Assembly: GCF_003369915.1 (NCBI RefSeq)
Contig: NW_022881614.1
Span: 19,632,336 to 19,696,335, forward strand
Origin: Drosophila miranda
Taxonomy: Eukaryota; Arthropoda; Insecta; Diptera; Drosophilidae
Reading direction: 5' to 3'
DNA: 64,000 nt
Shown here: positions 28,191-38,249 of the stretch, in pieces
How positions within the stretch are numbered: position 1 is the first letter of the stretch
How the letters are laid out: each line of letters opens with the position of its first letter
Notes under the pieces: generated by a model
Database searches by the model: none
What the model was told of the DNA's origin: nothing
What the model saw: only the letters and a program-made list of their open reading frames with translations
Program-made: the position numbers and the translations under genes

Positions 28191-29567
28191 TTTTCTCTTT
28201 CATCGCATCGTCTGAAGTGAACAGACGTCATGTCTCATCGTAAGTTCTCCGCGCCTCGCCATGGCTCCATGGCCTTCTACCCCAAGAAGCGCTCAGCACG
28301 CCATCGTGGCAAGGTTAAGGCTTTCCCCAAGGATGATGCCAGCAAGCCCGTTCATCTGACTTGCTTCATCGGCTACAAGGCCGGTATGACCCACATTGTG
28401 CGTGAGGCTGACCGTCCTGGTTCCAAGATTAACAAGAAGGAGGTCGTTGAGGCCGTCACCGTTCTGGAGACCCCACCCATGATTGTGGTTGGTGCCGTCG
28501 GTTATATCGAGACTCCATTCGGTCTTCGTGCTTTGGTCAATGTTTGGGCCCAGCATCTGTCCGAGGAGTGCCGTCGTCGCTTCTACAAGAACTGGTACAA
28601 GAGCAAGAAGAAGGCCTTCACCAAGACCAGCAAGAAGTGGACCGATGATCTTGGAAAGAAGAGCATCGAGAATGACTTCCGCAAGATGCTGCGTTACTGC
28701 AAGGTCATCCGTGTGATTGCCCACTCGCAGATCCGCTTGATTAAGCAGCGTCAAAAGAAGGCTCACATCATGGAGATCCAGCTGAACGGTGGCTCCATCG
28801 AGGACAAGGTCAAGTGGGCCCGTGAGCACTTGGAGAAGCCCATCCAGGTCAGCAATGTGTTCGGTCAGGATGAGATGATCGATTGCGTTGGCGTGACCAA
28901 GGGTAAGGGTTTCAAGGGTGTCACCTCGCGTTGGCACACCAAGAAGCTGCCCCGCAAGACGCACAAGGGTCTGCGCAAGGTCGCCTGTATCGGTGCCTGG
29001 CATCCGTCCCGTGTGTCCACCACTGTGGCACGTGCCGGTCAGAAGGGTTACCACCACCGTACCGAGATCAACAAGAAGATCTACCGCATTGGTGCTGGCA
29101 TCCACACCAAGGATGGCAAGGTCATCAAGAACAACGCCTCCACCGAGTACGATCTGACCGATAAGAGCATCACCCCCATGGGTGGCTTCCCCCATTATGG
29201 TGAGGTCAACAACGACTTTGTCATGATCAAGGGCTGCTGCATTGGCTCCAAGAAGCGCATCATCACCCTGCGCAAGTCCCTGCTGAAGCACACCAAGCGC
29301 TCGGCTCTGGAACAGATCAAGCTCAAGTTCATCGACACCTCGTCGAAGATGGGCCATGGTCGCTTCCAGACCCCAGCCGACAAGCTGGCCTTCATGGGTC
29401 CCCTCAAGAAGGATCGTCTCAAGGAGGAGGCTGCTGCCACCACCAGTGCTGCTCCCGCCGCCGCCGCCACCGCCTAATCCAAAATGAACTTTGTTGGTGT
29501 TTTGCCTGCCTCTACTACCGCCCTCTGCTGCGGTAGGGTAGCGCTCAAAAAAAAGAGTTTTGACTAC
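28191..29567 (+). mobile_element. RpL3 retroposed insert in a PCB exon
   Basis: PCB coding sequence stops after ATGCTGGCC (28190) and resumes at GCCTGTGCGCAGG (29568). Only gcc is shared by both sides, so there is no clear long target duplication. The insert holds the 5' leader, the RpL3 frame, a short 3' untranslated part, an A8 tract and 13 bp of filler (gagttttgactac). Confidence 0.85.
28230..29477 (+). CDS. RpL3: Ribosomal protein L3, intronless copy inside PCB
   Basis: A complete 415-residue uL3 open frame starts [20 protein letters not shown] and ends in an Ala-rich tail. It matches the remembered fly RpL3 over its full length with only a few conservative differences. It includes the conserved [16 protein letters not shown] region near the peptidyl transferase centre. 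The native fly gene has introns; this copy has none, so it is a processed retrocopy. It lies in the same orientation as PCB, between PCB codons for SMLA and CAQAG. A pyrimidine-rich leader (ccttttctctttc, 28189-28201) looks like a 5'TOP start retained from the mRNA. Eight A residues at 29547-29554 may be what remains of the poly(A) tail, followed by a short filler. The frame is undamaged and codon use is strongly biased, in contrast with the decayed host gene. Whether it is transcribed is unknown. Confidence 0.93.
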   Translation: MSHRKFSAPRHGSMAFYPKKRSARHRGKVKAFPKDDASKPVHLTCFIGYKAGMTHIVREADRPGSKINKKEVVEAVTVLETPPMIVVGAVGYIETPFGLRALVNVWAQHLSEECRRRFYKNWYKSKKKAFTKTSKKWTDDLGKKSIENDFRKMLRYCKVIRVIAHSQIRLIKQRQKKAHIMEIQLNGGSIEDKVKWAREHLEKPIQVSNVFGQDEMIDCVGVTKGKGFKGVTSRWHTKKLPRKTHKGLRKVACIGAWHPSRVSTTVARAGQKGYHHRTEINKKIYRIGAGIHTKDGKVIKNNASTEYDLTDKSITPMGGFPHYGEVNNDFVMIKGCCIGSKKRIITLRKSLLKHTKRSALEQIKLKFIDTSSKMGHGRFQTPADKLAFMGPLKKDRLKEEAAATTSAAPAAAATA

Positions 29568-30815
29568 GCCTGTGCGCAGGCTGGCGCTGATGTGGCCGTT
29601 GACTCGATGAGCGGCATGACCTCTCAGCCGAGCATGGGAGCAGTGGTTGCCTCGCTGCAGGGCACGCCTCTGGACACAGGGGTGGATCTGCGCGTTGTGT
29701 CGGAGTACTCGGCATACTGGGAGCAGACCCGCACCCTGTACGCTCCCTTTGAGTGCACCACGACCATGCGGTCGGGCAATGCCGATGTGTACCTGAACGA
29801 GATCCCCGGCGGTCAGTACACCAACCTGCAATTCCAGGCCTTCTCTCTGGGTCTGGGCGACTTCTTCGAGGATGTGAAGAAGGCGTACCGCGAGGCGAAT
29901 TTGCTATTGGGTGACATTATCAAGGTCACTCCCTCGTCCAAGGTGGTGGGTAACTTGGCCCAGTTTATGGTTCAGAACAACCTCACTGCCTACCAGCTGC
30001 TGGAGAAGGCTGATGAGCTTTCGTTCCCCAAGTCCGTGGTGGAGTTCTTGCAGGGACACATTGGCATCCCCCATGGTGGATTCCCCGAACCGCTGCGCTC
30101 CCGCGTTCTCAAGGATATGCCACGCATCGAGGGACGTCCGGGCGCCGCGCTGGAACCTCTGGACTTTGACAAGCTGAAGCAGGATTTGAAGGAATCTCAT
30201 CCCAATATCACCGACCGCGACGTCATGTCGTCGGCCCTCTATCCCCAGGTGACCAACGAGTACCTGTTCTTCCGCGAGAAGTTCGGACCCGTTGACAAAC
30301 TGGACACGCGCATCTTCCTCACCGGACCCAAGGTGGGCGAGGAGTTCGAGGTGACGCTGGAGCGCGGCAAGACGTTGAGTCTGAAGGCCATGGCCATGGC
30401 CGCTGATCTCAAGCCCAATGGAGATCGCGAGGTCTTCTTCGAGATGAACGGCCAACTGCGCACAGTTCACATTCTCGAAAAGGAGGCTGTCAAGGTGAGT
30501 GAAGACTCCAATTTACGATGGAAAATTACTAACACTCCCTCTAATTTCTGTGAATGCTTCCTTCAGGAAATCCACGTTCATCCCAAGGCCAACAAGGCGG
30601 TCAAGAGCGAGGTGGGAGCCCCCATGCCCGGCACTGTCATTGACACTCGCGTCGCTGTCGGCGATAAGGTGGAGAAGGGTCAACCCCTGGCTGTACTCTC
30701 GCCCATGAAGATGGAGATGGTAGTCCAGGCACCACAGGCGGGCGTTGTCAAGAAACTGGAGATCGCAAACGGCATGAAACTCGAGGGCGATGATCTGCTC
30801 ATGATCACCGAGTAA

Positions 30816-31466
30816 ATACCTCATCCCGCCTAAGCCTTAGGGCTTACAATGTCTATTGTCCATGCTGCCAGCGCACACCTATTGTAACATTAATCCCTAA
30901 CATTAATCTTAGGGATTCTCGTCAGTTGCCACCAAACCACCTATAGCCCTGACTGTGCATCTACTTTTTATATATGTATCTGTATCTGTAGCTGAGACTA
31001 GTTAGGGAGCACAGGCGCTCGCTGTGTGTTCTATGTATATTTATGATAGTTCTTGGAACCGTCACGACCGTCATGTTTTGATACCCCGCCACAAACACTT
31101 TTAAGTACCGTTAAAATTAAACTTGTACGATTTTTGAATTTAAGATTTGCGAAAACTGTCAAAATTCACCTCCTCCAATACATACGTAAGTGGTTATAAA
31201 TGTCAATATCTATATTGAAATAAATGTTAAACAAATATGATTTGTTTGGGTCTCGTTCGTGTAAATATTGCTACTGCAACTGGTTGCTTATAATTAATTT
31301 AACAGAACTGATTACAAACTAACTTATGGCTACGGTGTTTCCGAATGCAATTTACAGAACATCATACAAAATTTTCTAGAACCTAATAACAGATTGCAGA
31401 GAAGGAAAAATAGGACTCCGCCTGAATAAAAAGGTTTATACTTCAATTTCTATCTTACTAAACGCT
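30816..31466. other. Convergent 3' intergenic region (PCB and TBL3)
   Basis: AT-rich sequence between the PCB stop codon and the TBL3 stop codon. It contains AATAAA-like signals for the plus strand near 31220 and presumably both 3' untranslated regions. No gene seen. Confidence 0.6.
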
Positions 31467-33570
31467 CTACATGCACTTTACAATAAATTCCAGAAAAGCC
31501 AGCTCCTTGTTCATTTCAGTGACCCTTTTGAAATGCCTCTGTACGTAGGGAGTAAGAACCTCTACCATGTTGCCGTTGTTGTAGAATCGTGCCTTAGGAT
31601 CAACCAGAGCATCTCCAATTAAGTGCTTAAGGATTACATTGCCAGCGTGGGAGTTTCGCGAGTTTGTGGTCCAGGCCTTAACGTGCTGTAGCAGCGCCAC
31701 GCGCTGGTCCACATTTAGTTGATCCACCAGCTGACGGAGTCCGGCTTCATCACGCTCTCGCACAAAGTGGATTATTATGTCGAAGGTTGTTTTAGGTTTG
31801 TTCAAGTTCAGCGCCAGGACAAAGGCCTTATGCAGCTGCTTCTGTGCATGGAGGAGGGAGTGCAGGGTCTGCTCCTGCTCCAGGGTCTCCTGACGCTTAT
31901 CGAGAGCCTCGTTGCGCGTGGCCTGCGTTACATCGCCAAAGCGTATCAGCTTGGAGTCTGCTCCCCCTGTGTAGAAGAAGCGATTACTTCTGCCAGAGAC
32001 CGCTAAGGCCCAGACACGATCGCTATGCTCGTCGAGGGACTGGAGGCAAGTATTGGTCTTAATGTTCCACAGCTTGAGGAGGCCATCCGAGGCGGCAGAG
32101 ATGATAAACTTTCCGTGGTCCAGGAACTCTGCTCTTAGAATTGTACACTCTTGATCAAAGCGTTTAATGCAAGTAATGGCACACAGAGGCAAAACCCGAG
32201 GCTCCATTGTGGGTCATAGCCACACATCCGATTGTAGAGGTATGGCAGTTTGTTTGCTGCGTTAGACCTTCCAATGAGCAGGCCTTCTCATGCTCGAGCT
32301 TCCACAGTCGAATGCTACAATCTTTGCCCACAGAAATGAGCAGATTGTGAGCGGCCGCCAAAGCCATGACTGTGTCGGAATGTCCGACAATCAGTTTGCA
32401 GTTCATATCGTTCTCCGTATCGTATAGTTTAAAGTGTTAGTGGCCACGGCCAAGTAGCGGTCGTTGTCTCCCAAGAAGCACATATCCAGAATCTCATCGT
32501 TGTAGGCGACCAAGTGCTTAATGGGTTCAATACTGGAGCCATCATAAACGATTATATTCTGTTCTGTGGTGACCAAAGCAAAGCCAATTGTTTGAGGTCG
32601 CTGCAATGTAGCAGACGACTGATTTGAAAGTCCGACTGTGTCAAAAGGTATTTTATCTTCCAGGATTCGGCATCCACCTGCTGCAGATTTCCTGTTCCGC
32701 TGGCCACAATTATCTCCCTGCCCTCGTTTGTGTATACGACTCCCTCCAGCTCATCAAACAGTGGCAGTACTTTCAACTGCTTGCTTTCCACCTGATCTTT
32801 TAGCTTCCAAACAATCAAAACCTTATCTCGGCTCACAGTAGCTAGCTCATTGCAGTCTGCTTCGTTGCTCTTGAAGCTCAGGCCGGTCACCTGCGAAAGA
32901 TGGCCTCGCATTTTGTGTAGCAGCGTCTTCGACTGATAATTCCAGCAGTAAATCGTGTTATCCGAAACCACAGCATAGATCTCACGTCGCAAGACATTGG
33001 GATGGAAGCGCAGGAGCCAGCATGGACCAGGAAAGTCTTTCAGAGCACACAGGCAGCTGTTGTTGGCGAAATCCCACAGTCTCAATGTTGCATCCGCTCC
33101 ACCGCTTGTGCATACAAGCCTTCCGCAGGGACTAAACTCGATTTAGATGACTGGCCCCTTGTGTTGGGCCTTCCACAGCTTTACAAGCTTACAGGTGGTC
33201 AGTAGCCAAAGGCGCAGCAGTCCACTGCGATGGGCAGTTACCAAGTGCTCGTGCGACAGGGCAAAGCAGGTGATGGCATCCTCCTCCACGTCGATGTCTT
33301 CCAAGTTGGCCGGCTTTATGTTCTCTGGAGGCGTCGAGCCAACCCCGAAGCTCTGCAAGATTTGCGAGGTCTGGACGTCGACTTGGTTGACACTGACACC
33401 GTTCAGGCAATAGAAGTGCTGGCCATCCGATCTCCACGCAATGTCGCCGCCGCCATAGAAGTTTGTGTACTGGGCCTCCGCTGCGTAGCTAAACCATACA
33501 TTTATCGGTTATTTTTGTACACATTTATTAAAATATTCTCTCACCTTTTTTCACAAATATTCGCCAACAT
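31467..33570 (-). pseudogene. TBL3/Utp13 WD40 protein of the SSU processome, disrupted
   Basis: The family is a nucleolar U3 snoRNP (t-UTP/UtpB) component with two WD40 propellers and a Utp13 C-terminal domain, needed for 18S rRNA processing; the fly gene is CG1671. Recognisable pieces in order on the minus strand: start MLANICEK at 33570, exon 2 from 33480 (YGGGDIAWRSDGQHFYCLNG), WD repeats, and the C-terminal domain ending at 31467. Damage: a TAA at 33145-33143 where a Lys is expected (GPVI*IEFSPCG), a frame change near 32600, a 1-nt loss at about 32428 (NTLKLYDTEN expected), and a large internal deletion at about 32183 joining GASGFASV to CIKRFDQECT in a different frame. That last deletion removes several WD repeats of the second propeller. 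The protein cannot be made in full. Confidence 0.92.
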
Positions 33571-33652
33571 GTTTCTCGTTGTTTATAAATAAAACCGCGT
33601 GCGCGCTGAATGCTAGGCAAAAGTAGAGCTGGAGACCAAAACATCGCTGAAA

Positions 33653-33660
33653 CATCGATA
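33653..33660. promoter_or_regulatory. DRE-like site between TBL3 and Prosalpha7
   Basis: catcgata matches 7 of 8 bases of the DREF response element TATCGATA. It lies in the ~420-bp gap between the divergently arranged TBL3 start (33570, minus) and Prosalpha7 start (33989, plus), where a shared housekeeping promoter is plausible. Confidence 0.45.
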
Positions 33661-33988
33661 TTTTTTCAATTTTTTGCTTGAGATAAGCCCATTATGGGTA
33701 TGAAATGAAAATAATAAAAATTGTTTGTTAAAAACAGAGCAAAATGATTTCAGAAAGATTATTTTGGTAAAAAATAACTTTGTAATCTTTCTTAAAACTA
33801 AAAAATGTGATTTGTAATTATAAACGCTTTTAAAGTTGATCTAATGTAACCTAAAAACATCGATGCCTGCAGTGTATACCGATGAAGTCGATGTTTCTCC
33901 GCTCTAGGCAAAAGGCGTCAAATCATTCTCCAAGTTCCATTAAAACAAATTTTTCGCGAAATAAACATTTACAATTTAAATCACAGCC

Positions 33989-34877
33989 ATGAGTACAATT
34001 GGAACTGGTGTAAGTAGAAGATAATAATATTTGAGACTGGGCGGATCCTATTTGTACGCATTTTTATTGCAGTATGACTTGTCGGCATCGCAGTTTTCGC
34101 CGGACGGTCGCGTTTTTCAAATCGACTATGCTTCCAAAGCCGTGGAGAAAAGTGGCACAGTTATTGGAATTCGTGTCAAGGACTGCGTTATTCTTGCCGT
34201 TGAGAAAATAATAACCAGCAAATTATATGAGCCCGATGCCGCGGGACGCATTTTCATTGTTGAGAAGAACATTGGCATGGCCGTGGCTGGGCTGGTGGCC
34301 GACGGCAACTATGTGGCTGATATTGCCCGCCAGGAGGCAGCAAATTACCGTCAGCAGTTTGAGCAAGTGATTCCTTTGAAGCTCCTGTGCGACCGCGTGT
34401 CGTCCTACGTCCATGCCTACACTTTGTACAGCGCAGTCCGCCCCTTTGGACTGTCTATTATCCTGGCCTCGTGGGATGAAAATGGTGGACCCCAACTCTA
34501 CAAAATTGAGCCATCAGGCTCGTACTTTGGGTACTTTGCCTGCGCCAGTGGAAAGGCCAAGCAACAGGCCAAGACTGAGATGGAAAAGTCCCGATTTGTC
34601 GATTTGAACACTGAGGAACTAGTTAAAAAGGCTGGTGAAATGTAAGTACTTGTTAGTTTGCTTCAACGTTTAGCTCAATATTGACTGCTCTTGAAATTTA
34701 AGAATTTACCGCGTTCATGATGAGCTCAAGGACAAGGAATTCCGTTTCGAAATGGGTATCGTGGGCAGTGAAACCCAGGGTATTTATCAAATCAATCCCG
34801 CGGTATTGACTGAGTTAGCCATAAAAGCCGGAGAAAATGCTAATGAGGAAGATGACAGCGGTGATGAGGCGCATTAA
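33989..34877 (+). CDS. Prosalpha7: 20S proteasome subunit alpha 3 (PSMA3 type), intact
   Basis: Outer-ring alpha subunit of the 20S proteasome. The gene is join(33989..34009, 34073..34641, 34703..34877), giving about 254 residues, the usual length. Exon 1 encodes MSTIGTG. Exon 2 opens with the proteasome A-type signature (YDLSASQFSPDGRVFQ). Introns of 63 and 61 bp have proper GT and AG ends and the phases agree (ATT split over the second). The C terminus is acidic (EEDDSGDEAH), as in the family. No stop or frameshift is present, unlike every annotated neighbour except the RpL3 insert. Several substitutions against the remembered D. melanogaster protein occur (for example IRVKDCVIL for IRGKDAVVL), so constraint may still be relaxed. 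Confidence 0.93.
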
Positions 34878-35040
34878 TTTTTGTATGGCAGTGAATCTAA
34901 TTAATTTTATATTTTCTATTCGCATAATGAATACATATATGTGGGTTAAAACGAGTCTTTTTGTAAAATAGTTTCAGTGTAGTTTAGTTTTTTCTCTCTA
35001 GGTAACTCACCTTGCAACCTACTTAGAGATGCGTTGTTTG

Positions 35041-35048
35041 TATCGATA
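35041..35048. promoter_or_regulatory. Perfect DRE (TATCGATA) upstream of Orc6
   Basis: TATCGATA is the canonical DREF-binding element found at Drosophila DNA replication genes. It lies 136 bp before the Orc6 ATG. A second partial match (cgataacg, tatcg) follows within 50 bp. Confidence 0.7.
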
Positions 35049-35095
35049 GGCTGTATCCATTAAAAAGCGATAACGTTACCTATCGTCTGGTTTCT

Positions 35096-35104
35096 GGCGC
35101 GAAA
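35096..35104 (-). promoter_or_regulatory. E2F-like site upstream of Orc6
   Basis: ggcgcgaaa is the reverse complement of TTTCGCGCC, fitting the E2F consensus TTTSSCGC. With the DRE 50 bp away it forms the usual promoter pair of S-phase genes. Confidence 0.6.
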
Positions 35105-35183
35105 TATTATCTCCCATCTCTAATTTTACGACCAACCTGAAAACATACACAATCAAATTTAAAACCTTAGCTCTAATTGCAAA

Positions 35184-35995
35184 ATGACTACACTAATTGA
35201 ACAGTTGATCGCAAAGATGGGCTTGCGGGAAGAGCCTAATGTGTTGGAATGAGCTACACTTACAATAAATTTTGAATGAATATTTAAAGAGTCCTTTTCA
35301 GGAAAACCACAGAGTTAGTTCGTTTACTGGAGCTGCGGTCGACAAATGTGCCACTGCAAATAAACGAGTATGGGAAAATCGTCCTGTGCGCTGATCTAGC
35401 TTCGTGTCTGCTGGGCATTGGGTTTGACAAGGAGCAGGCGTTAATGCTGTCTGGCCTGCGGAAGAGCCATTACCTAAACAACAAGCGTATGTTTGAGAAG
35501 CTCCTGGATCTGAATAAATTGGTCAGCGTAAACGATATATGTGTGCAGCTAAGCCTCAACGAGGTGACTCGCAAAGCCGACGAGTTGATGAATCTCTTCA
35601 AAGGTTTGGTTTCTGTTGAAGATACCGACATTGACACTGCTCACCCACAATACGCCGCTATAGCCGTTTTCCTTGCCTGCCGCCTGCTAAAGAAGAAGGT
35701 TTCAAAGCCAAAACTAATGCCCTTCAGCAACCTGCGCCCAACCCAATGGCAACAGCTCGAACAGCAGTGGAAGCGAATGATAACCAAGCATTACAAGGAT
35801 AACAAAGTTGTCTCCCCAGGTGATCTGGATGAAAAGCTTAAACCAAGCCAGCAGGAGAATCTCACGAACGGGTCGAAGAAGTCCCTGAAACCCGAGGACG
35901 AAGACTATGAGAAATGGAAATCTAGAATGCTGGCAATGGCTCAAGCAAAGCTGAGAGAAATGGAGGCCTCAAATGACCATCCAGTAGAGGTATAG
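35184..35995 (+). pseudogene. Orc6: Origin recognition complex subunit 6 with destroyed splice donor
   Basis: Orc6 has cyclin-like (TFIIB-like) folds and a C-terminal helix that binds the rest of ORC and the septin Pnut. Exon 1 is 35184-35248 (MTTLIEQLIAKMGLREEPNV). Exon 2 runs 35302-35995 (KTTELVRLLELRSTNVPL... to the stop) and is fully open. The C-terminal motif DYEKWKSRMLAMAQAKLRE is retained. The expected donor after TTGGA is GTGAGC, but the sequence reads ATGAGC: G to A at intron base +1 (35249). The acceptor (ccttttcag) is intact. Without splicing, translation stops at TGA 35250-35252 after about 22 residues. AT-AG is not a functional intron class, so normal full-length protein is unlikely. 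A downstream ATG or cryptic donor could yield a shortened product. Confidence 0.9.
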
Positions 35996-36221
35996 AGGAA
36001 GCAAATGTCTTCATCGATGAGATTATACTTCCTAGTGAACTTGTTGTATCCATTTGAAAACCAGTTGTATCTGTTAGTAAAGTTAGTTTATAATATATTT
36101 CTTTCAATTTAGTTTTAATTATAGAAATTATAATTTAAGAACAAAATTGTCAACAGTGTTTAGTACACATTTTAAAATTAAGAGATTTTTGAAAGTTTTT
36201 GATCTGTTAGTTTATCTGAAC

Positions 36222-37242
36222 TTATTCGACTTGTTTTGACAGTTGATTCCAAACTATGACTAGTCTAGGCATACTTCTTTTTTTTGTTCTCGAATCGAAG
36301 AAGGATAACATTGGTGTGGCACCCTCGATAGCAAAGTAATAGATTTTTCCATCGATCTTGCGTTTCAGTTTGTAGACAGCATGTTTATAAGGACGATCGA
36401 CACCAGCCCGTTTTATGTGTACTGTTTCCAATGGCTAAAGGAAATACAAAAGTATACTATGTGTTGGCCAATTCAAGATATCTGTTCATAATACTTCGAC
36501 TTTCCCAGTAAATCGCTTTCGATGATGCCATTTACAAACATTTCGTCTGGAATGAGAATGATCAGTCGGTGCAGTCCAAACGTGATGTTATGTGTTTCCT
36601 GCGAGGGAATATCTCAATAATAGTTTTGAATTAATTTATAAACAGAGTGCATTACTTCATAGACTGCCATGCGGTGTTGAAGGCCTTCGCCCTGTCGTTC
36701 GGGCAGAGAAAGGTTCAAATAGCCGTGAAAGTAATTCGATGCCATTCCCGAAGCATAATCGAGTCCATGTGGTTCCCTTATCCAGTGGGAATAAGATAGT
36801 GTACTGCCTCCAAGACCGCTGAAAAGCAGCCAGTACAGCGGCATTTGGGCCAAGTACATGGCCGTGGGAATTAGCGATTTGTAATTTCCCGTTGCAGAAA
36901 ATCGATTGAATCCTAGGACAACGAAGCCCAGAAATATGAAGGTGCTGCTTTTATTGTATATAAGCGATCGTCTCAGTATAACCCACAGACGATCCTCTGG
37001 CAAATAGTAACGCGAGAACTGAAAATATTCAATTACGCTGAGAGCCAGGCGCCGAATGAGGTCCGCCAGGAATACCACACCGATAATACGTACGGAAGTG
37101 TCTGTATAATTCCAATTGTTCGTTTAGTGCATTAAATGATTGCATTTTACTCACCTAGGTAACCGCCAAGCATTTCCAAAGCTCGAAACTTCTTATTTCT
37201 CATTACTCGTATCCGCGCAGACGGTTCTTCTGGTGGTGCCAT
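36222..37242 (-). pseudogene. Sting: STING innate immune adaptor, frameshifted with altered C terminus
   Basis: STING is the ER cyclic-dinucleotide receptor that feeds NF-kB/Relish signalling. Exons on the minus strand: 37242-37155 (from MAPPEEPSAR), 37101-36656, 36598-36495, 36434-36222, with GT-AG introns of 53, 57 and 60 bp. Exon 2 encodes the membrane segments and the start of the ligand-binding domain (HGLDYASGMASNYFHGYLNL). Exon 3 gives FGLHRLIILIPDEMFVNG. Exon 4 gives PLETVHIKRAGVDRPYKH and YYFAIEGATPMLSFFDS. The phases of exons 3 and 4 disagree by one base: the sequence before the donor GTATTATG reads TCGAA where one more base is needed, so a 1-nt deletion is likely. After FFDS the protein turns into an unrelated 22-residue tail, lacking the last ~90 residues of the remembered fly protein. 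Confidence 0.87.
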
Positions 37243-37989
37243 GGCTTTTGACCATGGAAATATACCAAAAATATACCATATATTCTTCGTTTTTGATATT
37301 CTGTCGAAAATACTGATAAGAAACCGTACTTAGCCCATTAGGCCCCCTCTATTTAAACAGTTCAACGACTTGAATCAATTGGCGGGATATGTTACTAAGT
37401 TTTAATTCTTCTTGTAGATCCATGCCATCTTTCCTCTGAACTGAAAAAAATCCACGATATCTTTCAACTGAACTACGCTAAAATGATTCAATTTTCATTA
37501 TTTTCGGTGGAATATTAAAATACCCCCTTGGTTTGTAGTGGACAACGGTTAGTAGGACTGACGTTTTCCTCAGAGGTCGACCAGCACGCTATCATTCCGG
37601 CTACTGTCTCGTCGGCAAAAGGGTGGTGTTCTTTTTATTTGTCTATTCTGAGACCTACTATATTTGTTTTTATATTAAAAGAGCGTGCAAGAAACTTAAC
37701 GACATGTACAAGTACAATTCCAGAACCGGAGAGAAACAAAACTTTTGGCCATTAGACTTCACTTACACATATGCACACGCACGCGACTCGAACGGATCAA
37801 AAGTCGTCCTTAGCTGGAATGAAGGACCACGCCCACCCTTCCTTGGTCATAATCTGCCATCTTGCTCTATTCTTTATGACCCCTTTTCTTTAGGGCTCGC
37901 TACTACAGGGGCTGGGTATCGGAAATCAAGATCAAGGTTTAAGGATACATTATAAATTTATTCATTAATAGCTAAAATTTAAATACATT
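37243..37989. other. Noncoding sequence left of the transposon cluster
   Basis: Contains the short Sting upstream region (to about 37330) and then sequence with no recognisable gene. The open frame at 37623-37955 has no similarity I recognise and is Ser/Tyr/Lys-rich. The part right of about 37520 may already be transposon-derived. Confidence 0.45.
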
Positions 37990-38249
37990 ACTTGCACTTA
38001 GTTTACCCTCTCCAAATATATTCAATTTCCCTTAACTTAACTCCCCTGCGCTTAAACTTGGTTTTATTTTTATTCTTCGAAACTCAAAGATTGGCCTTGC
38101 TGCGTCAGCCGCTGATCCCCTCTCTCAAACTTAAACGCTCGATTGACGGCTCGACAGACTTACAAATTAACCGCATTTCTTTTTCGTTTCTCCCCAATAG
38201 AACAAGTGTGTTTTAGCCAATTGTCATCATCGGCAGAACCGATTATTAA

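Larger units (their letters stand above)
24705..30815 (+). pseudogene. PCB: Pyruvate carboxylase, multiply disrupted
   Basis: Mitochondrial biotin enzyme making oxaloacetate from pyruvate. Exons seen: 24705-24803 (transit peptide), 24872-26262 (biotin carboxylase), 26725-26772, 27307-27704, 27765-28027 and 28094-28190 (carboxyltransferase), 29568-30494, 30567-30815 (biotin carrier). Frames are broken by about a 5-nt loss near 24980, about 16 nt at 25328 and about 67 nt at 25444. Two adjacent TAG codons stand at 27930-27935. The catalytic FIEVNAR Glu is AAG/Lys (25673-25675). The carrier motif AMKM reads PMKM (CCC at 30712-30714). An RpL3 copy splits the exon at 28190/29568, and three codons appear missing just after it (GADVAVDS where GADVVDVAVDS is expected). 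The codons after NGPQTPL to 26262 do not match the remembered protein; part of the linker exon was not located. Clearly non-functional as pyruvate carboxylase. Confidence 0.95.

Noticed and set aside
28230..29477. RpL3 as the native gene with PCB nested around it
   Set aside because: It has no introns and lies within a PCB codon series that resumes after it, so it is an insertion.
28293..29831. 512-residue open frame antisense to RpL3
   Set aside because: It is a by-product of the strong codon bias of RpL3 on the other strand; no independent evidence.
37623..37955. 110-residue open frame near the transposon cluster
   Set aside because: No similarity recognised, no splice signals, next to transposon-derived sequence.
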